From Chlorokybus atmophyticus (taxonomy: Eukaryota; Streptophyta; Chlorokybophyceae; Chlorokybales; Chlorokybaceae): 64,000 nt of DNA. A program made the position numbers and the translations under genes. Under the pieces are notes generated by a model that saw only the letters and a list, made by a program, of their open reading frames with translations, searched no databases and was not told where the DNA came from. Where the stretch lies: contig RHPI01002910.1 in assembly GCA_009103225.1 (NCBI GenBank), positions 364,678 to 428,677 on the forward strand, read 5' to 3'. How positions within the stretch are numbered: position 1 is the first letter of the stretch; the number at the start of each line of letters is the position of its first letter. This document shows, one piece after another, positions 15,458 through 27,704 of the stretch.

Positions 15458-18400
15458 ATGGCGGCGTTGGCGGCGGCGTTGGCGGCGGCGGGACTGCGTC
15501 GGTCGTTTGCTCAGCAGCTAAAGCCTGGGTTGAATCAAATTGTCCGACAGTTTGCCAAGAGTGTGGATACGGAGCTTGCAGGTTGGCCTATGACAGAGTG
15601 CTGAGCGTGCACTGCGCATGCTTGGCTGCTGGGACATGTGTTGGGTTGGGAGCGCCAATGCTTGTTGTCTTTATGCTGTATGTGAGATCGAGATGCACCT
15701 CGAACAGCGCTTTGTACTGCTCGCAGTCAACAGGTCTGTCGCAATTGTTGGAAGGCCCAACGTGGGCAAGTCGGCGCTGTTCAACCGCTTGTTGCGACGC
15801 CGTGAAGCGTTAGTAAGTCGCAGCTTGCCATCAGACTTGACAATATTATTCACATTTGCAACTTGAAGTCCGGAGCATTACCTGAAGCTTAATGGTTTTG
15901 GGACCACTCGCAGGTGCTGAACACGCCAGACGGGCACCTTACACGCGACTACCGGGAGGTGAGAATTTACTGAACCACACAAGGCACACACAGACGTCTT
16001 TAATAAACCTTAACACAGTCGCACACACGCGCGCGCGCAAGCACCTGCAAACATGCACGCACACACGTGCAGATGCACATGCACATTTCGCACGAACCCT
16101 TGTGCATGCGCATTGGCAGACATTGTATGGGGCCATCAGCTCGTATGCACGCATGCAGACTCACCTGCACGTGGGTGCGCGCGTGCGTGCATGTGCTTCT
16201 GCATGCCAATACGCAAGTGTGCGTGCATACAGTATCTGCCAAGATTATATGTACGACCTCTCATGAGCAGTTGTTCTTCCTGGAGTGTTACTGTGTGGAC
16301 AGATGACAGCAACATCGCACGTGTGTTAGGGCATTGCAAAGCTTGGCGATCTGCGATTCACTGCTATTGACACGGCGGGTTTGGAGTTTGGCAGCGGTGA
16401 CGACAGCATCCAGGTACCCACACAGTTATTCAGATGTCCTCAGGCAAGACCGTTTTGGCTCTGCTCACAACAACAGGCTGCTGACTAGTTGCCTGTGAAG
16501 GGCCGAACGCTAGAGCTCACCTCCAAGGTGATCGGACGAAGTGCAGCTGCCTTGTTTGTACTCGATGCTCGCTCTGGGGTGAGCCATCGATCAAACGCAA
16601 TGCAGCTTATCTTGACATGGCCGGTGAGAGAGTGTGTTGCCAAAGCAAGCTAAACTGCATAAATCTGCATGCATCCGTGCAGGTGGTTGCTGCCGACAGA
16701 GACGCCGCCAAGTGGCTTCGTGCACAAAGCCCGTCTGGGACTGTCATCCCCGTGCTGAACAAGTGCGAGGGCGGCGGCTTGCCCGATGAGTCGATTCTTT
16801 CCGCTGTCGGCGAAACGTTCAGTCTGGGCTTTGGTGAACCTTTAACCCTTTCAGCAGAAAGTGGAGAGGTGAGTAGTAGCAAACATGCTGGGAAAGGTGT
16901 TGACGCATGCACAGTGTGTTGTGACACGTATGCACACGTACACCTGACGGGCACCGCTGCACGTGGTGATTATAATGTAGGGTCTCGCAGAGTTGTATGA
17001 GAGGTTACAACCGGTGTTGGAGCGGGAAGTAGATACGCAGCAAGCAGAAACCACTAAAGTGGCTCATCAAGATGGTCAATTACAAGCGGCCATCACCGAT
17101 GTCGAGCCTGAACGACAAGAAGCTCTGCAACTCGCCATTGTCGGCAGGCCCAATGTCGGCAAGTCGATGCTGGTAAGCATTCTGTTGCCACACTGCAATG
17201 CTTGAGTTTTGCTCGTGTGTGAAACAACACCTTCGTGACCATTTGCTCTGATGAACAGGTCAATAGGCTGCTTGGTGAACAGAGGGTGGTGACAGGCCCT
17301 GAAGCAGGGCTCACAAGAGATGCCGTGCGCACGCGCTTTGAATTTAAAGGTACAAATACAATGCACACACAGCAATCAGTGGAAACTGATACTGTCGATG
17401 TCCTGTTGCAGGCCAAGCTGTATGGGTGGTGGACACTGCCGGCTGGATGCACCGCAAAAACCTAATGACACAGCCGGAAGCAGCTTTGAGCGCAACTCAA
17501 GCGCGCAGGAAGCTCGGCCTCTCGCATGTGGTTGCCCTCATCCTCGATGCTGAAGAGGTGCTGACTCTTATCAACATTGTCCACACAGTACACTTTGGAT
17601 GATTTGCATGCATGCAAGCTTGTCACTGATGCAGTGCGTTGCTTTTGCAGTGCATTGCACTTGAGAAGGTGAAGAAGACGGAGATAGCTCTGGCAAGACA
17701 GGTCACAGAGGAAGGCAGAGCGCTTGTGGTATGTGTGCGGCAATGCCATGGGGCGATGATAGCAAACTGATATATGCATCACGCCATGCGTTGGTGACAC
17801 TGGTTTGATACAGGTTGTGGTTAACAAGCTGGATGCGCTATCGGACGAAGATCAGAAGAGAGTGCTGAAGGGAGTTGCGTATGAGATTGACAATGCACTG
17901 CCACAGGTATCTTTCTGTTCTGCGCAATTGTTTTTTCTTTGCAGAGAACAACCACATGAGTCGGGTAATGCCTTGATTTGATGAAGGTTGCTGGTGTGCC
18001 GTGTGTTGGAGTGTCCGCCTTGAACGGTGTCAACTTTGGGAAGCTCATGCCAACGGTACGGCCATCAGCTCATACATCCGCTACATGCTATTGTCGTTAG
18101 CATGTTGCTTGACCAAAAGCAATGCAGGTGCTCGCTGCTTATCAGCGCTGGACCAAACGGGTTCCCACGCACACGCTGAACAATTGGCTTGATGAGGTAG
18201 GTCAGCTCGCTCAGTTGTGTTGTTTTGCATTCTGTTCGCATAGGATCGGCACTGCACATATGATGCAACTGTGTGGCGCACCACAGATGTGCATTTGTGT
18301 ATGATGTGTTCTGCAGTTGAGCATATACGGGAAGGTCGGCAGCGGGGGTGGAGAGGTGCGAGTGCGCTACCTAACGCAAATCAAAGCGCGACCGCCAACG

Positions 18401-18593
18401 TTCATGGCGTCGGTCAGCGGCAAGAAGCCCCTTTCGCAAGCGGACCTTCGCAGCCTTGCGACTCAAATAAGGAAGGCGTTCGGCTTCCAGGGTGTCCCTA
18501 TCAGGCAAGTTATGACAAACCCGTTTATCTACGCATAATTGGTTGTTCGCGTGTGGCAGGTGCAAGCCAATGCCAGCTGTGAAACAGTTCTGA
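15458..18593 (+). CDS. DER: Der/EngA double-GTPase, organelle ribosome assembly
   Basis: Tandem-G-domain GTPase of bacterial origin that helps assemble the large ribosomal subunit; in algae it works in plastid or mitochondrion. The N-terminus (MAALAAALAAAGLRRSFAQQ) looks like an organelle leader. G domain 1: VAIVGRPNVGKSALFNRLL (G1), TPDGHLTRDY, AIDTAGLEFG (G3), NKCE (G4, Glu in place of the usual Asp), SAESGE (G5). G domain 2: LAIVGRPNVGKS, TRDAVRTRFEF, VVDTAGW, NKLD, SALNG. The KH-like C-terminal domain follows: KVRYLTQIKARPPTF-like and AFGFQGVPIR. About a dozen exons are read. The last junction appears to use a GC-AG intron (18505-18559, AG|GCAAGT), giving an ending CKPMPAVKQF; unspliced reading would stop at 18538. 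Confidence 0.85.
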
Positions 18594-19864
18594 GGGCTGC
18601 ATGCTGTTAGCTTATCCTGAAAGTGTTGCAAATTGGTGTCTTTGCTGTTGGGGTGTTTGCGTTGCCCAGCCATGGCTTGTTACAGGGTGGTCGCGAAGCC
18701 CACTCGCGGTCGTGTTGCGGCAGCACCACCACAAGCTATGCGGACAGTTTGACATGCGTGCATCAACATGGACAAGCGCATCAACAAAGTTAAGTTATGG
18801 GATTTTTGCTTGAGGCTCCCATGGAGTCTGTGTGCATGCCGATCACTCCTAGTGCAGCGTGTGTGAACTGATCAGATGTTGGCTGTGTGCCGTGTAAACG
18901 TACAACGAACATGCTTGCATTAGGTCACGAGAACAGAAAGTGCACAACAGCCACACACTGACCATTGCGCACATTCTATGCTGCACCCAAGTGTAGAGTA
19001 TATGCAATGCTGTGCATGTGTAATGTATGTACAAGGCGAATAGTCGCGAATGATGATGGGGTGATGATGACAATCATCAGTACCCCTTTTACTAACATCT
19101 CCAATTACTATTGAGGATGTCGCAATTAAGCTTAGCTATTATGTGCATAATTGCTAAATTACATAACCGTACAGCTTGCCAACTACGTATGTCAACATAA
19201 TGAGAATGGTGATCGGGATCAAATTCAATTCACACCGCACGTGTGCGCATCATGTAGTAGAGTGAAAGTTGAAGGTTTCATTTTTAAACCCCTTTCACGA
19301 TCATTAATTACAATCATTATTACTAATAAGCTTGCATATTTGAAGTTCGCTATAAAAAGTAGTAAAAAGCTTTGGTCCATGCCATCACGCTCAAGCTTTC
19401 GCAATATGTATTAGCACAATGTCTACTCAAGTGTGAAAATAAATCGTAAAATAGCGACAAAACAAGTATGCAAATCAACAAGCAAAAGCGCTGTTGGGAA
19501 GATGGAAGCCTTCCGTTCTTCAAGCGGAACTTCCACTCCTTCCCACCAGTAACGGCATAGCACGTTAGGTCACGGTAGTGAGCGGCGGCATCCCCCTGCG
19601 TGAAGGCGCTGTTGGGCAAGGAGCGGGCGGCCGCTGGAGGGTGTGTGTGTGTTAGGCCAGGCCTAGGCGGGGAGGGTCTACGCCAGCAAACTTTTGCTAA
19701 CCTGTCTCCTTCCTTGTGTTGGGTTTGGAACGGAGCAAAGCTGGCTAGCTTTCAGCCGTCAGCCAGCCATGCTGGCGCTGCCCGCCTAGCGGCGTAGTAC
19801 GCTGCTTGACTGCATACTCTTCACCAGCCTTCACTTCATTGGCTCACAGCAGTAGGCTGCAAGG
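18594..19864. other. Spacer with an AT-rich patch
   Basis: Between the Der and V-ATPase H genes. The stretch about 19080-19480 is clearly more AT-rich than its neighbours. No reading frame has a recognisable domain. No repeat or RNA gene was identified. Confidence 0.4.
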
Positions 19865-22800
19865 ATGTCTGGGGCGGACGGCCTCACCGACGAGAAGGTA
19901 CTGCATTGGCCTTTTTGGTGGTTGTTGCTGCGAGCATTGCCTTCGGTTATTGTTGACAGCGTTCACATTCCTAAACCAACAGGACTGAATGATGTTGTGG
20001 ATGGATATTCTTTTTAGAAAGCACCTACTGTTGAGAGCTTGCTTTGTGTGTGCTGAGTTTTTGTCTGTTCGCTTGTTTGTTTGAGCTCATGGTACAAGCA
20101 GTTGTGATGTTTGGTAAGCCGCTCCATCACAACAGACAGGTGCAAGTCTTCTTGATGATCGGGATCATGCTGGGTTCCTGACACAGCTGGTTATTTGACA
20201 TGACGTTGCTATTCAGTACTGATCAGTGTCAAGCAAGCTACGAATGCGCACATTGGGTAGCATAGAAGCTACGCAATCGCAGTCACGATCTTAGTGCTCT
20301 CCTTTTCATGCATGCTTGCAACAGAAGGCCGAACATTCTAAACACTGCTTAAACAGTCCCATTGGGTGAACTGATGCTTGTACACTGCAATCATTTTGTA
20401 CACTCACACACACAATGTCATTCCACAAACAGGTGTTGTCGCGGGAGATCCCGTGGGAGACGTACGCCACAGCAAAGCACATCTCAGAGAAGGACCTGCA
20501 GCTTCTACGGAGGTTTGACAAGGCCGGCAAAGATGTTCAGGCGTCCCTCCTTGGCACGGTGCGCATTGTGGGAGGTAGTAATTTAGCGATTCAACTCTTC
20601 AAGCGCATATACCGGAATGAGTGCATCAACAAATGACTGAATGCATGAAGTGCAGCAGCACACAATCTGTGAAATGATGGACTAATTTAGTCCACAGAAG
20701 TAACAGTCAATTCCAGGCTGTGAGGTAGTTAAGAAGGCAAGTGTGGATAGATTTATATCAACAGACGTAAGTAGTGAAGTGACTGAACAGTGACATGCAT
20801 GCAATGTCCGAAAAACTGCTCAATTCTTTGTGAATACATCCAGGTGACTATCTCTAACCTCTTATAATCAGAATGAGTATGCTCGTGACTGTTACTGGCA
20901 GGATGGTGCTGGGGTGTTTGAGGCTCTTCTCAACATGTTGAAGACGGTCACAAAGGACGACACGGTGCAATACGTCCTCGCCCTCCTTGATGATATCCTT
21001 ACAGGTGTTCGTCTATAGTCATGATCAACCCATGCAACAGCCTGAGGGTTGGAAAGCTCTGCTGACTGCTGCTTGCCTATCTTACAGATGACCCGGCTCG
21101 AGCTCAGATATTCCACCAGATGGCACAGAAGCTTGAAGAAGGCAGGGCTTACGCTCCAATTGTCAAGTAAGTACGCGTGAGTTGTGGTTGAGACCGCAAT
21201 TGCCGCTCGTACTATGCACACATCTTGTTGATTGGCAAGATGTACTCAGTAGACAATCAGATCAACGAATTCTATGGCTTTTGTTGCAGGTTGCTGGATA
21301 GGGGAAACTGGTACATACTGGAAAAGACCTGCAAAGTGTTGTCGAGGTTGCTTAGGCAAGTTGATTGTCGTTGTTGTTGCTGTTGCTGTTGTTGGGCCAC
21401 TTCGTCTCTAGCAAAGCCTGAACGAAAGCGTTGATGTCTGATGCAACAGCACGCGGCCGAACAAGTCTGCTACATGGCAATCGCTGGTGGGAAGCGTGGA
21501 CGCCTCGGCACCCTCTTCTTCAAACGGCTCCGCACCACCCTACACCCAACAAGTTGTCCTTACGCTCATCGACTGGTGCTGTGGCCAGGTTGGTGATGCC
21601 TACTTGTATATCTGCATGAGTATGTTGCTGTGTATGGCATGTAAACATGTTGTGTCTGTGCCATGATTACATGTTACGGTTGGTACATGCACGCGCGCAC
21701 GCGTGTATGCATGTGTTCAAGGGTTCGTGCATGCTCACATATATGCACTCAGTTAGATGCCTTGCAGTATTGTTGTTACTAGGTACATGTGCATCGACAT
21801 TGCTTGTGTATGTGTGTTTGGATGCCGCAGCTGCGCAGTGGTAACGGTGTAACCACTGCGCAGCTGCGGCATCCATCGGATCCCAATAGGGCAGTGGCGA
21901 CGGCCGTGTCGGGGCTGTCATTGCTGCTGCAGGAGCCGTCAGCACGCATTGTCTTTATCCACAATGGCGGCCTCACCCTCCTGGTGCCCATCCTCAAGCC
22001 CAGCAACTCGCCCAACACCGTGCAGGTTTGTTGATACGCCTCTCACACAATCATACATACACATAGAGGTCGCCTGTTGTAGTGATGAATATACCATGCA
22101 ACTTTACCAACTTGTTGTTGCTGGGATTGTTTTTGTGTGACAGATTCTTTATGAGGCGGCGCTTTGCGTGTGGCTTTTGTCCTTTCAACAGCAGGCGGCA
22201 GAAGCCATGCCCAAAACCGGCGTGTTGGCCGCTCTTGTCGACGTGAGGACCCGCGCACACACATGCGAGCATTTTCCACTCACACGCTGTAGCAATGCTG
22301 ACGAGTTTGCACACATCCCAACTCAGGTGGCGAGAACGGTGAGCAAGGAGAAGGTGCTGCGTGTGGCGGCGCTGGCGCTGAGGAATATGCTGGAAAAGGC
22401 GGACTGCAGCGCGGATGCCGTTGATATCGGCCTACCGCACGTTGTGCGCAACATGCAGCAGCAGGTGGGGGATTATGCAGTTCAGTCTACGGTATACACG
22501 TGTCATGCGTGTTGCGCGTGCAGTTGACGTGCAATGCACCTTGCTACAAGCGAATGATATCGTGCATTCACGCGTCTGCAGCACAACCATGTCAAAGGCT
22601 TACATAGCTCTCAGTGTGGGTAGCTATGGTCTTGACTCTTGCATGCACACACACTCGAGGGTGCGAAACAGTGTGCAGGTGTGCTGCTTCTAGATGATAA
22701 TAGATGCGTGCTTACGCCTAAACGCAGATAGTACACAAGCTTGCTGCAATAGTCGTGTATAGCAAGCGTGCGCCAATGTGGCACAGCCTTTGCACCAGTC

Positions 22801-24119
22801 TAGCTTTGGCTTCATTGTTGCAGGCCAACTTATGTGCATACATCACCTGTTGCCGGCTGCAAGTGCATGTGTGTGCACGGCCTGGTGCATGCACACACAG
22901 CACAAAAGCTTCGTCACATCATGCTTATGCTACAAGTCTCTAGCATGGTCTTGCCACCTGTCAGTGTCACCTTGTGTTTGCCATGGGCTTTCGACATGCA
23001 CGCACACACATTACACATGCATCCGCAGCGCTGCTTGTTATCGGCCACTGACACGCGCAAACAACTACAATCCACCTCCGCTACATGCAGGCATGGGGCG
23101 ACGAGGACCTTGTCACGGCGCTTGAACAGCTGAGCGAGAAGCTGCAGGAGGCCGTGCGCGAGCTGACCTCGTTCGAGCGGTACCGACGCGAGGTGGTGTC
23201 GGGCACGCTCACGTGGAAGAACTCCGCGCACAAGGACCCCAACTTCTGGCAGGAGAACATTGCCAACCTCGCCAAAGAAGACTACCAGGTACAGGCGTTT
23301 GCAATTTGCAACGGCCTCTGTACAGCTGCAGGCGCATGCACATTCAGCATGTATCAGTTGTAAGGTTGTGTTCGTGCACGTGAGTGGGTATGTGTGCATG
23401 CATGTCTATGTGCGCGCCAGCTTGCTTGCACATGCATGCGTCTGTCAATGTGCATATTGTGCGTGTTTGGTTGCTTGGTACTATGACTGCTTGGCTGATT
23501 GCAGTTACACTTACATGATACTCCACATGTTCTGACCTACTCGCATGGCTACGCTTCTTTCTCCAAACCATACTACCTCGCTCCTGACTCTCTCCCCTTG
23601 TTGGTCGCACAGGTCATCCGTGTGTTAATAAAGCTCCTGGAGTCCTCGCGTGACCCCGTCACGCTGGCCATCGCCGCGCATGACATTGGCGAGTTCGTGA
23701 ACTACCACCCAGATGGCCGCCAGATCGTTGTGCAGGTACGGGCAAGCGTGCGTGTGCGTGTGCGTGTGCGTGCATGTGTGCATGCGTGTGTGTGTATCAC
23801 AACAAACTGCAACTGCAAGTGGACCTAGTTGTAACAAACGTTATGTCACATATACATGCAACACACAGCAACATAGGCGTGTCCATCTGTGCATATATGG
23901 ACTGTTGCCTGGCCTCACGTTTGTCAGCTTGGCGCATGGGGTGACGTGTTTATTTTACTTTTTGTGTTGTTGACGTGTATGGTGCATGTCCACGTGCAGG
24001 ACCTGAAGGGTAAGGAGCCCGTCCTGAAGCTGATGACATACAACGACCCCGCCGTCCAAAAGGAGGCCCTGTTTGCCACGCAGAAAATTATGCTGCGGTC
24101 CAAGATTGTGAGCGCTTAA
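19865..24119 (+). CDS. VHA-H: Vacuolar H+-ATPase V1 subunit H
   Basis: Regulatory subunit that joins the V1 motor to the V0 proton channel of vacuolar and endosomal membranes. It is an all-helical ARM/HEAT-like protein. Exons are read from the short first exon MSGADGLTDEK, then VLSREIPWETYATAKHISEK, LQLLRRFDKAGKDVQASLLG, DPARAQIFHQMAQKLEEG, LDRGNWYILEKTCKVLSRLL, QVVLTLIDWCCGQ, HPSDPNRAVATAVSGLSLLL, ILYEAALCVWLLSF, KVLRVAALALRNML, and FERYRREVVSGTLTWKNSAH. The end is HDIGEFVNYHPDGR, NDPAVQKEALFATQKIMLR and KIVSA. The C-terminal LTWKNSAHKDPNFWQEN block is diagnostic. The exon starting at 21864 has its splice acceptor inside a 24-bp perfect hairpin. Exon edges are inferred from GT-AG sites and family alignment from memory. 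Confidence 0.87.
21819..21875. repeat. Perfect 24-bp hairpin over a splice acceptor
   Basis: Arms 21819-21842 and 21852-21875 are exact reverse complements with a 9-nt loop. The right arm holds the acceptor AG (21862-21863) and the first 12 bases of a V-ATPase H exon. The left arm lies in the intron. Confidence 0.85.
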
Positions 24120-25415
24120 GGGGCCTGCATTGGTTTTGTGATTGTTTGGAGGGTTGGAGGATTGCACAACAAGGCAACCGCACTGTTGAGGTGTGGTTTA
24201 TCTGGCTTGGCTTGGTTTGGATGGCTGGCTTTCGCTATATTGGAAACTGCAAAAGGAAAGGAAATTCTGTTGCATACTGTGGCATATACCTGAGTGCAGA
24301 TAGGTTGGATTGGGTCAGTTGACGAGAAACAATACTGACATTGGCATTGTCCATCTGTCGCGATGTGCGCGCAGTGTATTGACGTTATGTTGGGTAAGGA
24401 TCTCTCCTGCGCAGTATGCTTTCATGACAAGGGCGCGAGCCTGCTTGGTCCAGCAAAACACAACATAAAAAGAACAATGAAACATGCAACCTAAGCCTCA
24501 AGAACATTGTCAAAGTAGCCACATCAGCCAGCGGAGCTGTCGACATGAAAATTCAATTCTTCATGCTTATCAACTGGATAACGCAGGAAGGCAATGCGAT
24601 CAATGCTGAGACTAACATGTCTCCGAAATGCTACGCGTTGCCGGCACGGCGTGATTAAAGCGCGCCTCCAAGTCCCTATTTGTTAAAACGTGCGGCGCTC
24701 GTGCGCATTGCAGCAATAGACACAAACAGCTCGCCCAACGCGTCTCCACCGCCAATGAGACATACGTATCAGTCGGGTGGCAATCATGGCACATTGTGTG
24801 CTTTTGCTCTGCCGCCCGAGTGCCGGAACCAACATCAGACCGAAGGTTGATGACAGCGGCGTCGAGTATTAGCCAAGTGTCGCGCTCAGCCATAGCAGCG
24901 TCAGTGTTGTGTACTCATGTGCGGTGGGCCTCCCACATGCAGTAACTAACATTCGTAAGCCCCTCCACATGTCCAGTAGCTGCTCGCAGCAACCTCAACA
25001 GCGCACGCCGTGTGAGCAGCGGGTGCGGTAGCCCAAGGAGAGATGGCGTATGGCAACACTCGGCATCCCGGTGCACGGGTACACAACCACGCTCCTGCTC
25101 TCGTGTCCCGCTGCCGACTAAAGGCAGCGTACATCGCGATGATGCGTACGAAGCAATGATGCTGACGCCTGCACATCATTCACAGCTCGCCCAAAGGAAC
25201 ATGTGTACATGTGTGCCACCACGCAAGCCGCTACATCTGGTGCACTGGTCTCTTTGACAGCCCTCCCAAGGCATGCAGAACACGACGTACCACAACGCAA
25301 TGTTGCACAGGAGACTCACCCTGAAGTGAGCCTTGCATACTCCCGACAACACGTGGTGTCACGTGCGTGCATGTCACTGCATTGTGGTAGTGCATAAATG
25401 CAGCTATACATGCTG
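24120..25415. other. Convergent spacer, weak open frames only
   Basis: Lies between V-ATPase H (+) and the RBM7-like gene (-), and is longer than the other spacers of this stretch. Minus-strand frames at 24612-24893 and 24946-25179 are open, but neither matches a family I know, and no splice model links them convincingly. They could be part of a diverged gene or chance frames. Confidence 0.3.
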
Positions 25416-26853
25416 CTAGCTTGTTGGATAAGGTGGTGGAGGCTCTTGTGGAGGCGGCGGTGATGCAAACATGTGTTGATGTGGCACGGATGCGTGTTGA
25501 TACGGCTGGCTTGCGTGATGATGGTGATAGTGGTACTGTGCTGGGGTCGGGTACACGCCTGTTGCATGTTACACATAATTAGCCACCCATCTAATACACA
25601 TGCACGTGTGCATCCGCGTGCGCATGGACATCGCATGTGCTGTGTGTCCACCTGCTTGCTGTGGGTATGCTGCTGGACTGCCAAACTGGCCGTAGCCGTG
25701 CTGGTCTTGAGGAGGCAAAGGATGGCAAGGATGGTTTGGGTGGGACATCTGCTCTGGCTGCTGAGGCATGAAGGCGTTACTGTAGTGCTGCTGTTGTTGT
25801 TGTTGTTGTTGCTGCTGTTGTTGCAGCAGAGGCGTGTTGTGTTGCTGTGAGCTGCTGCCCGCCAGGCTGCGCATCTCACTATCGGCCCACTGCAGTGAAG
25901 GCGTAGACATGAGTACGCCAGTGAGGAGACACAAATTATACACTATATACACGTACACGTACACGTACACGTACACACATGCACACATGAACTCCTCCTC
26001 ACCCCCAACTTCAATGGCCTTCCGTACAGCGCGATGCCCTGCAAGAGGCGCATCGCGTACGCAGCGCCGCTCTCGCGCACAAACTTCACAAAGGCGTAAT
26101 TCCTGTCCAATCAGAAGTGGTCGGTACACATGAGATAGATGTGGGAACTGGAATGACTGTGCAACTTGCCTTGGGCGATCGGTCGTTTTGTCGCGGGGGA
26201 TGGAGATGGAGTCTATGAGGCCAGCTTGGATGAACAGCTCGTACAGAAGCCTGTGCAGGTGGGCGGGTGGGCGGGTGCGTACACGCGTGCGCACACGCAT
26301 GTGCAGTTCAGCGTGTGTAGGTTTGTGCGCATGCATGTGTGCATGTGCACTTGCATATACATGTGCACACGTGTACGTACACGCCCAAGTCTGCTTGTGT
26401 GCAGGCACATGCGAGGACGCTTTTGCACATGTGCATATGCGTTCAGCCGATGTGCATAGTCTTGACGCGTAGGTGCGTGCCTACTACGATGATGCAGATT
26501 GCGCATTCGAGACTTTGGGCACATTGTGTGCGTGTGAAATATGGCTGCGCATCAACCGCTGCCCATGCAATACACACACAGCTACATTGTCTGTCACTCT
26601 TACCTCTCGTCCACGCGCTCGTCCAAGTTGCCTGCACCACACATTCGCACAACTTAACGTGCGCACGAGTATACGTGCGTGTGCCATGCGTGGGGGTGGG
26701 GGTGGAGTGTGTGGTGGGGGTGGGGTGTGGGGGTGGGTGTACACGCCGAGTAGTTGAGATTGCACCGGTATGCACGATGCGTATGCTAGCACACGTGGCA
26801 CGCACGCACGCAACGACCATAATCAAGTAAGAGATTGCGAGACACACATGTCA

Positions 26854-26897
<44 letters not shown>

Positions 26898-27369
26898 NGA
26901 GAGAGAGAGAGAGAGATTCATACGCATCAGTACACGCGAACACATGCATCCAGAACATCATATACAAGCACGGCGTATGCAATGTGCTACTATACGTACC
27001 TGTTCCCACCTAACCCCCACTCCTACCATGCCACACACAATGCCACCGAATGCCAATGTAGGAATCAAAATGACACACCTAATTTTAAGGCAGAAGTGTG
27101 TGTGTGTGTGTGTGTGGTATGTGTGTTGGGAGGGAGGGAGGGGTGGGGTGGGGGGTGTCAGCATGCACATACACAAGCATGTCCTCAACAACAGCACGCT
27201 CACAGTGTCCACCCGCCAGTGTATATGTGCCCAAGCCAGCCAGTTCACATCAGGGGTCTGAAGCTGCAACACAATGATGCATGCCATGCCATGGATGGGT
27301 TCCCACTTGTTTGTCGTTCATACCCGCATGCAGAGTCATCAGCGCCCTCTCCGCCTCCTCGGGGGACAT
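25416..27369 (-). CDS. RBM7: RBM7-like RNA-recognition-motif protein
   Basis: RNA-binding protein resembling RBM7, the RNA-binding part of the nuclear exosome targeting (NEXT) complex. Five or six exons are read. Exon 1 (27369 to about 27326) ends MTLHA with one base that joins in phase to exon 2, GNLDERVDER. Exon 3 gives LLYELFIQAGLIDSISIPRD, exon 4 NYAFVKFVRESGAAYAMRLL and QGIALYGKAIEVG. Together these make one RRM with the RBM7-like spacing (ELL-ELFxQAG, AMxLLxGIxLYG). A degenerate RNP2 (MTLHAGNL) is noted. The C-terminal half is low complexity: a polyglutamine run, His-rich YHYHHHH and a proline-rich end PPPYPTS. SF3B4-like RRM proteins are the alternative. The start is the only ATG in frame before the RRM. 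Confidence 0.7.
26856..26916. repeat. GA microsatellite with an N
   Basis: About 60 bases of (GA)n with one undetermined base at 26898, in an intron of the RBM7-like gene. The true length is unknown. Confidence 0.85.
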
Positions 27370-27704
27370 CTCATGGACATCACCGCCCAGGGCGGAACAC
27401 ACACACACACACAACCCCAACCGACACAAGGCAAAGAGAAAGTAAGAATACAAAGGTTTGAACAGGGGGCGGACAAAGACCAGTAAAACAAACAAAACTT
27501 ACTCACTCCGCCAGGCACTAACACAACAACAATCAAACTACACTCAGTAAGCTGAAGCTCTGAAGCCACATGCATTAAACCATCAGACACTTGACCTAAT
27601 CGAGTGGCCCAGCACATCAGGGCGGCGGCGACGGCGACGGCGGCGTGCTTGGCAAGGGGGATCAGGGGGGTGACTTGCGGCCTCGGCCAGCACCGCCTGA
27701 CGCC

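Noticed and set aside
24612-24893. Minus-strand open frame starting MAERDTWLILDAAV
   Set aside because: No recognised domain, no flanking exons in phase and no homologous context; may be chance.
25940-25980. ACGTAC repeats near the RBM7-like exons
   Set aside because: Simple intronic microsatellite without further structure.
26600-26760. G-rich GGGGTGGGG tract as a possible regulatory quadruplex
   Set aside because: It lies in an intron of a minus-strand gene amid CA/TG simple repeats, with no other support.
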